DNA from: Apteryx mantelli
Taxonomy: Eukaryota; Chordata; Aves; Apterygiformes; Apterygidae
Assembly: GCF_036417845.1 (NCBI RefSeq)
Contig: NC_089981.1
Coordinates: forward strand, 21,906,001-21,970,000
Length of the DNA stretch: 64,000 nucleotides
Direction of reading: 5' to 3'
Shown here: one piece after another, positions 1 to 22,300 of the stretch
How positions within the stretch are numbered: the first letter of the stretch is position 1
Layout: every line of letters begins with the position of its first letter
Made by a program: the position numbers and the translations under genes
The notes under the pieces: model-generated
Told to the model about the DNA's origin: nothing
What the model saw: only the letters and a program-made list of their open reading frames with translations
Databases searched by the model: none

Positions 1-9576
<9,576 letters not shown>

Positions 9577-11564
9577 GCCTGCTGCCGTGAGGGAATGGAT
9601 GTGGGTGGGAAGGGGAGCAGACGTAGGGTGGGACCAGTCTCATCCCCTGGCAGCCTGCTGCCCTGTGCTCATGAATATGCTGCAAATGGTATTTCCCAGG
9701 TATGGAGACTGGTGGAAATGACTGTAGCCATTTGTTGCCCACTGGGCCTGGCAAGGGGTCTCTGTATTCAAAGAAACCATGTGCAGGCACCTTGCTTTAG
9801 ACTTTTGCCTGGCCATTTCCCGTGGCCAAACTGATGCTGACCCAGCTGGGCTCTCCCAAATAATGCACTTTGAATTGCCGTTAAGTTTTTACCACCAAAT
9901 AATCAGGATGTAGCTGATACTCTGGAGTTCATATAGCTTTAGCTTTCTCCGGTTTTTAGAGCTCACGAGTCTTGTTTTTTAAATCATCTGATGTCATTTA
10001 GCTCTTTATGCTACTGAAAGATGAAGTAGCCTCTATTGCCAAACCAATTTTCCTCTTTGCTTCCAAACTTCCTCTTGACTTTTTTCTTTGCTGCAGTCAG
10101 ATCCTTTCCTGTGTCCCTAAACTGCATCCCCACTGGAAGCCAGAGCTGGTCCTGCTGCAGTCCACACTGGAACTGCAGAAATGTAGGAAAATTATGCATT
10201 TACCTTGATTAATGTTGTGGTCTCTCCCTAAGTGACTTTTGTCCTTGATGGAACTTTTGCAGTCTGAACTGAGTGTTAAATCGTTGAGCTTATTTTAAAG
10301 AACTAGGTTAGACTAAGCTATTTTATTTTTGGTTTTCCAGAGAAACGCATTGAGTTTGAGGCCCCATTCCTGTCAGTGTGAATGGAGTTAGTGTGGGGTT
10401 GCTTTGGAAGAGCTCAACTTGGCTCTCCAAGGATTGGCCTAGCAGCTGACATGGGGAAAGGAATGTGAAGTGTCTGTAGGAAGGTGAGATTGTGTGGGGC
10501 ATGTTATTTTTGAGAGGCTTGTGGTGACGCATCACAGCAAGTGCAGGGAAGGGGCTGCCTCTGACAGGGGTCAGGCTTTGCCCCTTGAGGGACCACACAA
10601 CTGAAGGAAATTCCAAGTGGGTACCACGGCAGGGGACTCCTGCTGACCTGGGGCTCTAGTCTACTTTGTGCTTGGAAGAATTTGGACACTGAGGTTTGGG
10701 GACGACAGGGGTGTAGGCTTCCGGCTCCGTCAGCCCCACGGCATGCCTGTCTTGCACTGTGGCTCGCAAGTCGTACCGTGATGCAGCTGGCAATAGCAGG
10801 AGCATCAGTGCATGCAGAGCCCTCTTGGAGCTGGCTACATTTGTCTTCTCTCTTCAAAGACCAGAGCTGGTGGGTCTATAGCAGGGCAGGACTCTGCCTT
10901 ATAAATTACTGCCTTCTCAGTGGCAGTCTAGTTGCGACTTGCTGTGTAGAAACATACTTTCTGATCTCCCCAGGGTGAGGCCTGGCTTCCTGTGGGGACT
11001 GCACATACTTAAGCTTAAGTCCTTGCACTGGAACACAAAACTAACTCCTGGTATCTCTTTTTCTGCAGCTTGCCTAGCTGCATGAAGCATCTTCTACCTC
11101 TCCTAGCACAAACAGCGTGCAGCTGGCCAAAGCAAATGCATGCTGTGTTTGCTGGGGAGCAGGATGGGGTGTCTGAAGCTGATATGTGTAGGCAAGTGAT
11201 CTGTGATAGACTCGCAATTGCCCCTTTGGTTTATAAAGGGAAAATATCCCCAGAAATTCTACTGATGGCTGGAGAAAGAGTAGTGAGTCTATTTGATCAC
11301 ACCTGCAACAGCAGGTCACCAAGTGCGGAAGAGAAAAATTTGGAGGATTCTGAAACCAGAAGTTAGGAATATTGGATTATAAAACAAGTCAATCTTAAAG
11401 ATGTAACGCTGTCTAAAGCCTGCAGAAGGAGCTCACTGCTAGATGGATGTAACTGTAGTCTAGGTGAACTAGCAACAAGCTGCTGTCAGTTTTCTGGCAG
11501 CAGGATAAATTTGATGAAACTTGGCATCAAAAAGGGGAATTTATTTTGTGGTTTGGTGTGGGCT

Positions 11565-11594
11565 CCCCCCCCCCCCCCCCCCCCACACACACAC
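11565..11594 (+). repeat. C20 homopolymer followed by (AC)5
   Basis: Twenty consecutive C at 11565-11584, then five AC units. Homopolymers of this length are prone to length error in sequencing. Confidence 0.95.
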
Positions 11595-11924
11595 TGCTCT
11601 GGGCTGCCTTCTTTGGGGGAATGGGACGTGCACTTCTGCTTAGCTTGCCAAATGGTATCTCTGCTCCTCATGCACACAGAACAACTGGCAAGAACATGCA
11701 GGTATTTAGTGGCATAAAATGAAGGGATTTCATCCAGAAGCAAAACATCTGTGAGGGGCAGAGCCAGGAGATGGGAAAATCTTGTGCTTAGAAGCTACTA
11801 CCCTCTTGACCCTGCCTTGTTTGTTTTAACATATGGGTGGAGAGAATGAGGCAATTATTTTTTTTATCCCTTCTTCCTGGACTGGTGAAACCACTGAGTG
11901 ATTATGTAAACCACTAAACTATGA

Positions 11925-11930
11925 AATAAA
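11925..11930 (+). terminator. Candidate poly(A) signal, PNPLA2 proximal
   Basis: A consensus AATAAA 2.35 kb after the PNPLA2 stop codon. It is the first consensus hexamer I noticed downstream of the stop. Confidence 0.45.
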
Positions 11931-13424
11931 ACTCTCTTGGTAATAGAATGTGCTAAGAAATCACAGCTTGGCACGCTTGTCCTCTGCATCCCCTCTCTTT
12001 TCTTGCCTTTCATCAGAACCAAATGGCCTGGTGCCACCCTCTCCCAGTGCTCTGATCCAGAAGGCTTGCTGGTTCTGGTCCATCCATTTTAACAGAATAA
12101 CTGCTGTGGCTAGTGAAAAACCTGAGTGCTGTTCTTTATTTAACCTCATCTATCTTTAGTTTCTTATATTAACCTCACAAAGAAAAGCTTTTGTACACTT
12201 CAGACTGTAACCACAAACCAAAGCCAGGCTTTAAATGCAAAGGGCCAATTCTTCAGAGAGGAAACTCCTGCTTTCCCTATGCTAATTTGCAGGGTGTGAA
12301 CAGGTAGTGGGAAAGCACCCCTCTGCATTAACACTTTCTTTGCCTGTATTTATTCCCCAGGTAGCACAATGACTATTGTGATAGCTAGCTGACTTATATA
12401 ATTTTTTTTTAAATATGTGTGATCAAAGAACAGTAGGTCTGTCAAAAAAAGTAATACTCCAGACTACCTACCTCCTCCTCTTTAAGAGAAGTTTCAAGCA
12501 CCTGCTTGACATTCTTGCTGTTCATTCATCACAGTTCACAAAGGATGAGGAGAGTAGGAAAGATCTAGCCCAGCAGATGCAGAAAAAGGCCTGTGGTTGC
12601 TTTTGAAGAGCGGCTTTTGATTAGGCAGGGCTGCTTTGTCTGGATCAGACCCCGTTTCTCTGAAATCCCTGGAAACCTCTTGACAGACTCTGGATTGGAC
12701 CTAGAAGGGTGTATCAAGATGATGCTATCTGGAATTCTTCTCCAAGCCTTTGTGTGTTGGCCTCAGGGCATGTGTTAGCTGCTGGGCGGCAGCTACTAAT
12801 TAAAACACATTTATCAGGTTTATAGGAACAAGGTGATCATCCATAGTGGTCTGTTCCTTCTTTGGTGGAATGTGTGGCTGGGCAGCCCAGTGGGTACTTG
12901 TCAGGGCCTGGCTGCTCTCTGGTATATGTTGTTTGAGAGCTCAGGTTCCTGGACCAAAAGTTCATCTTGCAGTCCTTGTCCAAAAGCCCCCATGACATTC
13001 ACTTGAACTCCTCAAGGGTCCCAACCCTTGCAGTTTCCCCTGCTTTACATAGAGGGTCTCTGCATTCAGGAATCCACTTTTTTTTTTTTCTCCCTCCTTC
13101 CTGTGATACAGATATTACTTGCTGCTTTTAACAACGCTAATGGTGAACTTTTTGTGCATCTAACCAGCTCTTAACCTGTGCAACACTGCAGAGCTGTTTC
13201 ATGTGCGCAATGGTGTGCATCTCCGGCATGCTCTGTAAGCCACAATGAATGTATGGTATGTTGGGTTTGGTTTGCTGCCTGCCCTACTGCTAATATTATT
13301 GCAAGCTGATTTTTTTTCAAGGGGGAGGAAGAAATACCCAACTTCTGACCAGTCTTTATAAGACCTAAGAATTGCTTTCTCATGACTTTGGGAGGACTGT
13401 GTATCTGCAGCTCTAAGACCAGGG

Positions 13425-13430
13425 AATAAA
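13425..13430 (+). terminator. Candidate poly(A) signal, PNPLA2 intermediate
   Basis: A consensus AATAAA followed by TGAGGACTTG. The downstream GU-rich context is weak. Confidence 0.25.
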
Positions 13431-14434
13431 TGAGGACTTGCGCTCTCTCAGCACTGGGGTGTCCCCAGTATATATCCTATATTCCCCATTACTTTGTCCT
13501 TTTTTAATTATTATTTTTTTTATGAATCTAGTAATCTGATGATGAAGCTTTCACCCCTTCCCTAGAGAGGAGAACTTTCACTAAAGGAGTTGTGGGAGAA
13601 ATACCCAAAACTAATGGGGTTTTCTTTTGTTTTATGTTGCACTGCCCAGTCTTAGGGGTCCATTTCTGCTAGATGTACGGTAGAAGTGGTGGCAGGGATG
13701 CATGTTGCCAAAGTCAGAGGACCTTGCCAACATGGTTCTTAAGCACTTTTTTTCCTTCCCCTTTTCTCCCTGTAAATCAATGAGAACAGACCATCTCACC
13801 TGGCTCCTACATCAGCCAGTTTGTGCCAAACTCTCCCTGTGCCTTTACGGTGGGCTGTGGCCTGCCTGCCCTGTGGTGTCCGCATCTTTAATGCGGCAGC
13901 ACTTAGACCCCTCTCCTCTTCCTCCTTCCCCTTGCCGCTACCGGTGGGACATTGCTCTGTTTCCAGTCTGCACGCAGCTCCACTAGGACAGTTTTGAATT
14001 AACAGCATCCGTCTTACTGTATGGATCCACACCAGCCTTTCTGTAAAGGGAGGGGAAACCTGCAATTCCAAACAGGAGATGAGAAACATAACTTTGGAGC
14101 ACACGCCACCTTCTTCTGGGGTCTCCTCTTGCTCTGGAAAATGACATCTAAAGCAGATCTTCCCGAGCTCAGTGTTCCCTGGGATCCTGAGAAGACCCTT
14201 AAGCGCATGGGACGTGTGGAGCGCTGTGGAAATTACTGATGTCAGAGCAGCGACTAGACCAGCAATAGTGTATGCAAGTGATGTATTTACACGGCAATGT
14301 CATTTAGTAGTTCTCATAGTCACTTTGACAGTTCAGTATTAAATTGTTGATGCTTTTTTTTCCTCCTATTTCTCTTTTTCTGATATTTCGCTGAAGAAAA
14401 TGTAACTATTTATTTTGGCAGAAATGTATCTTCT

Positions 14435-14440
14435 AATAAA
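14435..14440 (+). terminator. Candidate poly(A) signal, PNPLA2 distal
   Basis: AATAAA lies in an AT-rich block. About 25 bases later comes a TGTGGTAGGTTG element, a good arrangement for cleavage and polyadenylation. It sits just before the CpG island, as expected for the end of one gene before the promoter of the next. Confidence 0.45.
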
Positions 14441-14705
14441 AACTTTCTCAATATACTTACCTGGCTGTGGTAGGTTGCTCGCCTTGCCATTTAAAGGTTT
14501 ATTAAATATATATATTTTTGAGCGCACTGTACTGTGTGGGTTTGTTTTGCTGGGCCCCGTCCCCTTCACTGAAATTCAGATACCTTCGTGGCAAATGCTG
14601 TGTCAGGAGGTGGAAAAATGGAAGACTTCCCTCAACCCGAAATGCGGCTGCGGGGCCGGGCTGCAGGCTCCGGCCTCCTTTTACCTTTGCGGGTTATTTT
14701 TTTTT

Positions 14706-14721
14706 GGGGGGGGGGGGGGGG
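14706..14721 (+). repeat. G16 homopolymer at the CpG island edge
   Basis: Sixteen G directly after T8, followed by GAAGGGGGGAG. It is G-quadruplex-capable and a likely site of length error. Confidence 0.9.
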
Positions 14722-14734
14722 AAGGGGGGAGTGT

Positions 14735-14847
14735 TTTCGCTTATCCCGCTCGCCCCGCCGCGGCGGCCCGGCCCGTTTCCGGGTGGCGCCGCCTCCGCCG
14801 CGGCTGCAGGTGCCGCCGCGCCGCTCCGCTCCCCGGCGCCGCTGCAG
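14735..14847 (+). other. Candidate non-coding first exon (donor at 14848)
   Basis: The sequence CTGCAG is followed by GTAAGC at 14848-14853, a strong donor inside the CpG island. The 5' limit is arbitrary because no transcription start can be read. It is probably an untranslated CRACR2B exon, if used. Confidence 0.35.
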
Positions 14848-15300
14848 GTAAGCGGGGCCCCGGCGCGGCGCGGCCGCCTCTCTGCGGCGCCCCCCCCCGC
14901 CATCTCGTGCGGCCGCTGGTGACCGTTGGCGGCCGAGGCGGCCGTTGCCGCATGGCGCCCCCCGCCGCGCCGCCGCCCTTACCTCCGCCTCGGAGCCCCC
15001 GGGCCGCCGCGGGGAGGCGGCGGGAGGTGCCGGCGGCTTCGCGCCGCCGCCGCGTCTCCCCTCCGCCCGCGGTTCTTCCCCCCGTAAGTCCGCAGCGGAT
15101 CGGGAGAGGTGAACGATGAAGCCGGCGAGGCCGGAGGCGGCAGCCGGGCGCAGGCACGTCGGAGACGGGTCGGCAGGAGGCCAGAGGCGCCGGGGAGAGG
15201 GGCGGACCCGCGCCGCGGTAGCGCTCCCCTCTGCGGCTGCTGCGCGGGCTTTCTGACACCGCGCTGCTCGGCCTGACTGGCTCTGGCTGTTTCTTCGCAG

Positions 15301-15343
15301 GAACCAGCCGCCTTTGCTACGTGCTTGTCCAGAAGCCGGCAAG
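15301..15343 (+). other. Candidate small non-coding exon
   Basis: It is bounded by a pyrimidine-rich acceptor ending TTCTTCGCAG at 15300 and a donor AAG/GTAGCG. It has no start codon in an open frame leading into the known CDS, so it would be 5' UTR. It is inferred from splice-site appearance only. Confidence 0.25.
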
Positions 15344-16320
15344 GTAGCGTGTGGGGAGCGGGGAGCCGAGGGCTTGCTGCGCGCCGCGAACGTCTTGGCT
15401 GGCTCCGAGTTATCCAGCCGCCTCCTCCCCAGCTGTCGGTAGTCTCCTAATGGAAGACGGATACGGATTCACATTCCTGTGCAAACCTTCTTCCCTGCCA
15501 AGTGCCGCGCCGTGTGAGCAGCACAGCCCTGCCTATGTCCGTGGGGACGGGGAACGTCCTGCGCGGCCGTGGGCGTGGGAGTTTCGGTCCCTCGCGCCTG
15601 CTGCCCTCCTCTGCTGCTCTGCTTTGAGCTGAGGAGTTTGCAGTCCCGGAGTTTCCATCTTGCATGCAAGTGGCTGACCTGAATGGGTATTTCTCCTTTA
15701 CTTTTTCCCCTCTTTTTTTTTTTCCCCCCCCAGTATCCTCTGTTTGGGGAATGTTCTTCCTTGCCAAGATCCAGGTGCAGACAGTATCGGGCACGTGGGA
15801 GCAACCTTGGTGACTCTTACACAATAATGATGCAATGGGTCTCTATGGTAGCTGGACTAGCGCCACTTCTCCTTCTCTTTTGAAGGAGAAGATGCCGGAG
15901 CCCTACCTCTCCTAAGGGAAAGCCTTGCCTTTGAACTGCGGAGTCTTTCTCTTTAACATGCTCCTGGGATGACTTTGGTGAACTTGTGTATTTAACCTCG
16001 GATCCTTCCTGTAGCACTTCCTGAGAGTAGCAAGGGGAAAAAGAGGCCCGTGATTGCCAGCCTCGGATACTGAAAAACAGCCACGCTCAGGAATAGCCTG
16101 AGGAGACATGATAATCCACACAGGGTTTCCTTGTTTAAACGTGACCCCTTGAATCCTTGGCTATTCTGATGGAGATGTTGGGAAGGTGGCTGTTGTGCAT
16201 AAAGGGACTCTTGGAAAACCTGTAATCTCTAGCCTTAATTCCCCAAATTTCAGGAAGAATTCCAATCTTTTTTTTTCATATTTTAGAGCTATATTTAATG
16301 CTATAAATTATGTATATATG

Positions 16321-16342
16321 TAAGAATATACATATATTCTTA
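16321..16342. repeat. AT-rich perfect inverted repeat
   Basis: TAAGAATATA and TATATTCTTA form 10-base arms separated by CA, in a T/A-rich block (16265-16355). This is probably a chance palindrome in low-complexity DNA. Confidence 0.85.
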
Positions 16343-19300
16343 AATATGTACACATCTCCTGACAACTAAGGAAATTGCTATACTAGATGAAACTGATAAT
16401 CAGTCTAGTCTGTTCTTTAACTGGTCAATTCAGGTGGTCCAGAGGATGAACTGAGAAACTGCAATGGCCTGGAGTGGAAAAATCCTCCCCTTGCCAGGGC
16501 ATCCGCCTAAATCCTGCACTGAGACAGATGTGAGGCCTGAGGTATAGTTTTGGGATCCATCATAAGATGGTATAAGATCTGTCTGAAACTGCCTTTCTGT
16601 GCAAACGATTTTATTACGAATCTCCAGTGTATCTTTATTCTCTTGGCCTCTCTGCTGACGGTGGCAAGCTAAGTTGGGTAGTGTAAACTGTCCATATGAA
16701 AAGTCTGCTTGGCTGTTTTGTCCCTCTCAAATGGGAAGATTTCTCCCCTCGCCCCCGATTTGATGCTTATAATAAATCCAGACTCTGTCATCTAGTGCTA
16801 TAAAGATTTTCTTGTAAATGACAGCTCCATGTGCAGCTGTCTTTAGCAGCAGACAGACAGTTCTGGTGTCTGCTGTTACTCGTGACTTTGCCAGGCAGCC
16901 TCAGAGAATGAATTAATGGGATAAGGTCAATTGACAGTAATATGAATCATATGGGCACAGCTGCCAGCTTGATGTTCTTCATGGTCAGAGAGCTTTGCAA
17001 ATATTGATCCTCATGGATAGTAAACTAGGTCTGGTTTCCATAATATAGCCCATGTGTTATTCACTGTCTAAATCTTTTTGCTTTGGTAAGGCTGCTTTGG
17101 GGACTGAATCCTCCCACCTCTCTTCACCCACTTGCAGAAGCTCATCTTGGAGTTAAAGGAAGTGACAGAAAACTTCAGCTACAGTAATTCTGCCTTCTCC
17201 CACTGAACAGAGCAGCATCTTCCCTGTTCCTGCCAGACACCTTTGCTTGCTGTCTATGTAAAGACTGAGGTGGAAATTTTTGTTTTACTTCGAACATCTG
17301 AATCCTGAATGATCCATTCTGTTGTAGCATCAGAAGAGCAGTGTTAAAAAAAAATTAGTAAGGCTTTCTGTCCTTTGATTGTCACTGCGTATCCTTTGAG
17401 GTAGGGCGTTGCCCGGCAGGTTGAAATGGAGATACTGCTGCTCAGTGATGTTCTGATTACCTCTCTTAATATCTTCGAAGCAAGGTTTTCTTTTCCCCAC
17501 CTTGCATCCTAAAGCTTTAATTTGCTGGCTGCTGCCAAGAGGGATTTCCCTATGCATGTACCTAACTGCACATTTTGCTAAGTAAACCTGACCTCTGCAG
17601 CTGCACAAGGCTCCCTGAAGTGATTTGCTGCAAATTCCCTGTGTGCTTCTGCTGTGGTAGGAAGCACTGTGTGCTTTTCTCAGGCCATATGTTCAAAAAG
17701 TTTGCCAGCCCTAAGCATTTAAAAATCATCAGCTGGACTTCAAAGAAATGTGTCATGGGATGACTGAAGTGTTTTTTGAAGTTTTCCTTGATTTGTTTTC
17801 TCATGCTGAGCTTTCTTTACTATTTCCGATTTCTGCATGTCTGTATAGGCTGGCAGGAACACTACAGTCTCAGTATTTAACTTGACAGCAGGACCTGGGG
17901 CTTGGAGGAGAATAACAAATATTGTGAGTTTGGGGAGGAAATGATGCCAAGCCCCACGTTAATAGCTGTTGTGGGTTGTGCATAGGTTATGATCCTGCGA
18001 CCTTTCAAACGAAGTCCTGAGCTATGCTGGGCTTTCCTATGCTTTATTCAGGTTGGGAGAACATGCTCTGCAATCCCTGTGGGCTTTTTCACTGAGTGTT
18101 TCTCTCTTATTGTGTGTCACACAGCACTAAAACAGAGGAAAGTGTTGTCTTGTGCTCTTAGAGACTGTGACTTTAATCACAGGTTTGTTTTAGAGGAAGT
18201 GGGGCATGGTACATGGCTCTGGCATGGTGCAGTGCTCTCAGCTGATTGGTATAATGGGGTGGGGGGAAAAACTGTCAAGTAATAAAAGTTTGCAGGGGAA
18301 GAGTCTTGTATCATCCCTTCTTTTTATCTAGTCAGACTGTAGTTGTGATAATGGACCATGAAGTGTGTGATTCCAGTTAATTTAGCAGAGATGTCGTCTG
18401 AAGGAGGAGCTGTTGTCCCTGCTTCTGTAGTTTTAATCTCTGTGTTGGCACAAGACTTCATATAACTTTCCTGCGCTAGCTAACAGCCCTGTCCCCATGA
18501 AGGGGACTGTCTAGTTCAGAAGGATGTTTAAGGATTACATAAAACCACAAGTCCCACAGGAGCTAAGTCAGTCCAGCTCCTGGAAAAGAAGGGGTTAAAC
18601 ACAGCCTGCAGACTCTCCTGCTGCCTGTAAACCCTGAATACCCAGAGTGAGTTTGGCTGGGGAAGGGGGGGGACGAGTGAGGAGAGGTGCGGATGCTTGG
18701 AGGTACATCTAACATGTAATAACAGTTAGAAGAAAACTTGCTTGTGGCCCTCAGTGTCATGGTAGCTGAATACCTTTCCCATTTTATTCTGCAAAACTTC
18801 TCTGAATAAGGTAGTTTTTTTATCTGCCTTGGTTCTCCCTCTGTAAAATGAGGAAAAGGAGACTAAGCTTGTCTCCAGCTGAGAATTTAAGCTGTAGGTG
18901 ACCCGTAGGCTGACAGCATGACAGATGTGGAAATCTCCACTCCGGACAAATGGTCTGGCTCCCTGTAACATAACATCAGCTAGCCTGTGCCTTATCTATT
19001 GGCAACGGCCAGTGTGACTGTACAGTGTCTAGAGAAAGTGAGCTGTACGACTGTGCCAGCAGTAGCTGAGGTGGTGAGATGAGCTGCGTAAATACTTCTG
19101 AGCCTTGTTCCTTCTGTGACTCTTGCTCGTGGGCCAAAGGCTTTCAGGTGGGACAGGTCGGCGAGCAGAGCCTGCAGGCCTGCCTGCCTTCCTCTTGTCA
19201 CTGAAATCGAAGCTTTGGCCGTTGGCCTTTATCCAGCCGCCCTCCTAGGAGACACAGCAGTTCTGAGCTTTGCCCAAGAATTAAGACAAGCGTCATGGTT

Positions 19301-22300
19301 TAGATAAGATAAAGCCCGACTGGATCCTTGTCAGCCTTGGCAGGTATGGCGCGATGCCGCTGGGCTTTGTGCAGCGGTGAGGAGTAGCCAGGCCTTGCAG
19401 CTGCTCCTGCGGCGAGGCCTGCACATCTCTCCTTGCAAAGCCTCTTTAAAACACAGGCACTTGATGCTGGAGCCCAAAGGGGAAGGTAGGTGGGGCGGTG
19501 GGGGCTGTGCCCAGCAGGATGGCGACAGCCCGGGCCTGAGGGGTGAAGGAGCAGGCAAGCAGCAGCCACCCAGTACCGCTGCCAGCAGAAGGGCTTCTGC
19601 TGCACGCACCTGGGTCTGTTTTCTGCCACAGGCTCTGGAGCTGCTGCAGCTCCACGAGGTGCAGCACTAGTGAGCTTGGTGTCCTCTGAGCTGGGCTGCG
19701 CAGATAACCTGGTGTCTAACGAGGCTGAGGGCCTCTTCAGCAGCAGCACTGGCCGAGCCTCTCTCTTAGCTATCTGCTTTCTGAAGGTGATCTGTTGTCC
19801 TGAACTCTGCCCTTCTGGCTCATCTCATGGGGCCTGGGGAAAGGATTCAGATTTATTGGAGGAGAGAAGGACGCACGCAGACACCCCACAAACACACATA
19901 CATTTCTCCCACTGCACAGTTTGCTCCGGGGCTTGAGAACTGCCTTCCATCCTCCTCACCCTCTTTGCCTCTTACAGGAATTTGCAAGACCTCTGCTCTA
20001 CCCTCCCTTCCACCCAAACTGGCATTTAGACTCGTAGCATTGTCTCTAGAGCAGAAGAGAAACCCTCTCCGATACAGATGCACAAAAGCTTTGATTAAAT
20101 GTTTCCTCTGGCGCAAAAAGTCTTTTGCTTCCCATGCAAATCTGGTTGCTCAGTCTAAGCTGCTAAATGCAAATGGATCACTTGTCGTCATTCTCTCTGG
20201 GAAGAGTGACCTGCGCTTTATGTAAAGCGAAGGTAAGATCTCGGCAGCTACGTGAGCACAGCAGCGCATGGATTTGTGCTGGAGAGAAGTCAGCATGGCT
20301 GTTTCATTCACGGTGATCTCATAAATAGTTCTTGCCAGCTTAGCTTTGGTGTATCGTTATTAGCTCCCTGTTCATTTTAATACAAAGCAGTTCATAAACC
20401 AGCTTAAGTCTAATGTAAAGCATTGTGTTCAAGTACATAATGCCATCCTTTTGTGAGGTACTTAAGAGGATTGTTCTCCCATATTACCCCTCTCTAATCT
20501 CTTTGTCTTGAAGGGAGGATCCATAGGGAAGGAAATGAACAAGCCTGTCTTAGAATATTTACTCAGTCCTGCCTTCAACAAAATTTCCTGAGCTTCAGGC
20601 ACTGTTATAGCTTCCAGACGATTAATGTCTGTTTGTACACATCATTCGCTTCCTACATCACCTCCAAACACAGGGAGAGAGAAGTTGCATTCAAAAAATG
20701 CTACTTCTGGAGTATGGAGAGAACAGTGTTGGAAGAACATGAGCTCAGCTAATAAATATTGCGGTTCACTGACATTAATATGAAAGAAGTGTGCAGTGTC
20801 TATATTCAAATTGAAAAAACATATATATGTATGAACACGTCACATTTCTTTTAAGTATGCCTTCAGATTTTTTTTTATCCCCTTTCACCTTTCTGTGGTG
20901 ATGCTGCTTGTACCTGGTCTCTCAAACTTGTGAGGTGAGGTATTAGACAGGGGGGATATTTCAAGCTGTTGGTATCAAAGAAATTAGTGTTTAAAGAAAT
21001 GGATTGACATTTATTAGCTATGAATGTGTGATGGGTTGGTTGTTTTCCCCCCTCTCTTCTTACCACCTCCCCGCTGCATCCAAGTGCAGAATCACTGTAG
21101 ACTGTGATTTGGTGACTCAACCTGTTCTGACGCCTGGTTCCTTTTCCTCTATTCAGGCTGGGCAAATAAAATGAAAGTGTTCAGTCTGTAATCATGCTTG
21201 AGAGCCCTTGCTCTTGCCCTAAGTGTGGGAAGGCTATAATGATGCTTAGCTTGGCTCAGTCCAATTCTATCTGAAAATCCACTTCTCTGAACAATAAACT
21301 TGGGGGGGGCAGTGCCTTGACTAAATCAAAAACCTTTTTGGCACCGGTGGATAAAGCCTTTTTCTTTTCAACATGTACCACTAAATACACAGGATGTGCA
21401 ATATGGTTGAATTAGCATCACTATGGGAACCATAACTTCTGTATTTCCTGACCTTTATCCATGTAATGCTAAGGCTTCATTAATATGTGGCTCCAAAATG
21501 CTTTTTTTCCCCCTCTTTTTGTTTATTAAGCTTTTTGTTCTGGTCAGTACTAAGAGGATCTTTATAAAGGGCTCCAGGAGGAGATTAGAGACAGGCTGTG
21601 AGGTGCAGAAGAGCAGTTTGTTCCCCTTTTTGTGCTGTTTTAGAAATTCCAGCTGAGATGAGAAGCGCAAGCTGAGACCGCAGTTCAGTGTTAAGCATCA
21701 CCTCTGCCACAACAGTAAACAAAACGGTGAGTAAACTCTCCTGATCGTTTGCCAGAGGCGGGTAACGCAGACGATCTGTTTTTTCACCTTGGCTGCATTG
21801 CTAGAGCCTGCCCCAAAGCATGTGTGGTCCTGGGGCTTGCACAAAGCTGAGCCAGTGTCGTGAGGAGAAGAGAGGAGAGGCGAAGCTCCCAGGCAGGGAG
21901 GCGCAGGGCTGCCCTCCCGCACTGTCGAGCCCTCCTCGGTGGCCTGGGCCAGCGCGTTGCAGGGCCATGCGGCAGTCTGGGTTGTGAAGCTGAGGTATTA
22001 ACGTGCTTTAATGATTGCTAACGTAGGGCCTTTGCTCCTCCTAGTTTTGCTGCCTCACCTTTGGGAGCACAAGGAGGCGTTCTGGTCCAGTCACCCTGCT
22101 GCCCTCCTATAATGAAAATGTTTGGGAAGGGGATTTTGTGGCAGCATTTCCCCTTTTAGTTCTGTCCTCCATGCTTTCCTCCTGCATTAACAATGAACTC
22201 CCTGAAAGAGGCCCGGGTAAAGCTAGTGTCCAACTGTATTAAAGGCAAGTGTGGCAGTTTGTGGTAGTCTTCATGTGCCTCCATTTTTGAGTCTGGGTTG

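Larger units (their letters stand above)
9577..11950 (+). other. PNPLA2: Probable PNPLA2 3' UTR (proximal form)
   Basis: The sequence after the stop has no supported coding exon. It runs to the first consensus AATAAA at 11925-11930, which a short T-rich stretch follows. It contains a C20 homopolymer followed by (AC)5 at 11565-11594. The extent is inferred from the hexamer only. Confidence 0.5.
14640..15640. promoter_or_regulatory. CpG island, candidate CRACR2B promoter
   Basis: About 1 kb of very GC- and CpG-rich sequence, densest at 14735-15260, in otherwise AT-balanced DNA. Such islands mark vertebrate promoters. It lies after the last PNPLA2 poly(A) candidate and 21 kb before the first CRACR2B coding exon. 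The long open frames on both strands here are a by-product of GC-rich sequence lacking stop codons. No TATA box is evident. Assignment to CRACR2B rests on order and orientation only. Confidence 0.65.

Noticed and set aside
14415..15342. Long open frames on both strands across the CpG island (up to ~236 codons)
   Set aside because: They overlap on opposite strands, are dominated by Arg/Ala/Pro/Gly and run through homopolymers. This is expected from GC-rich DNA with few stops.
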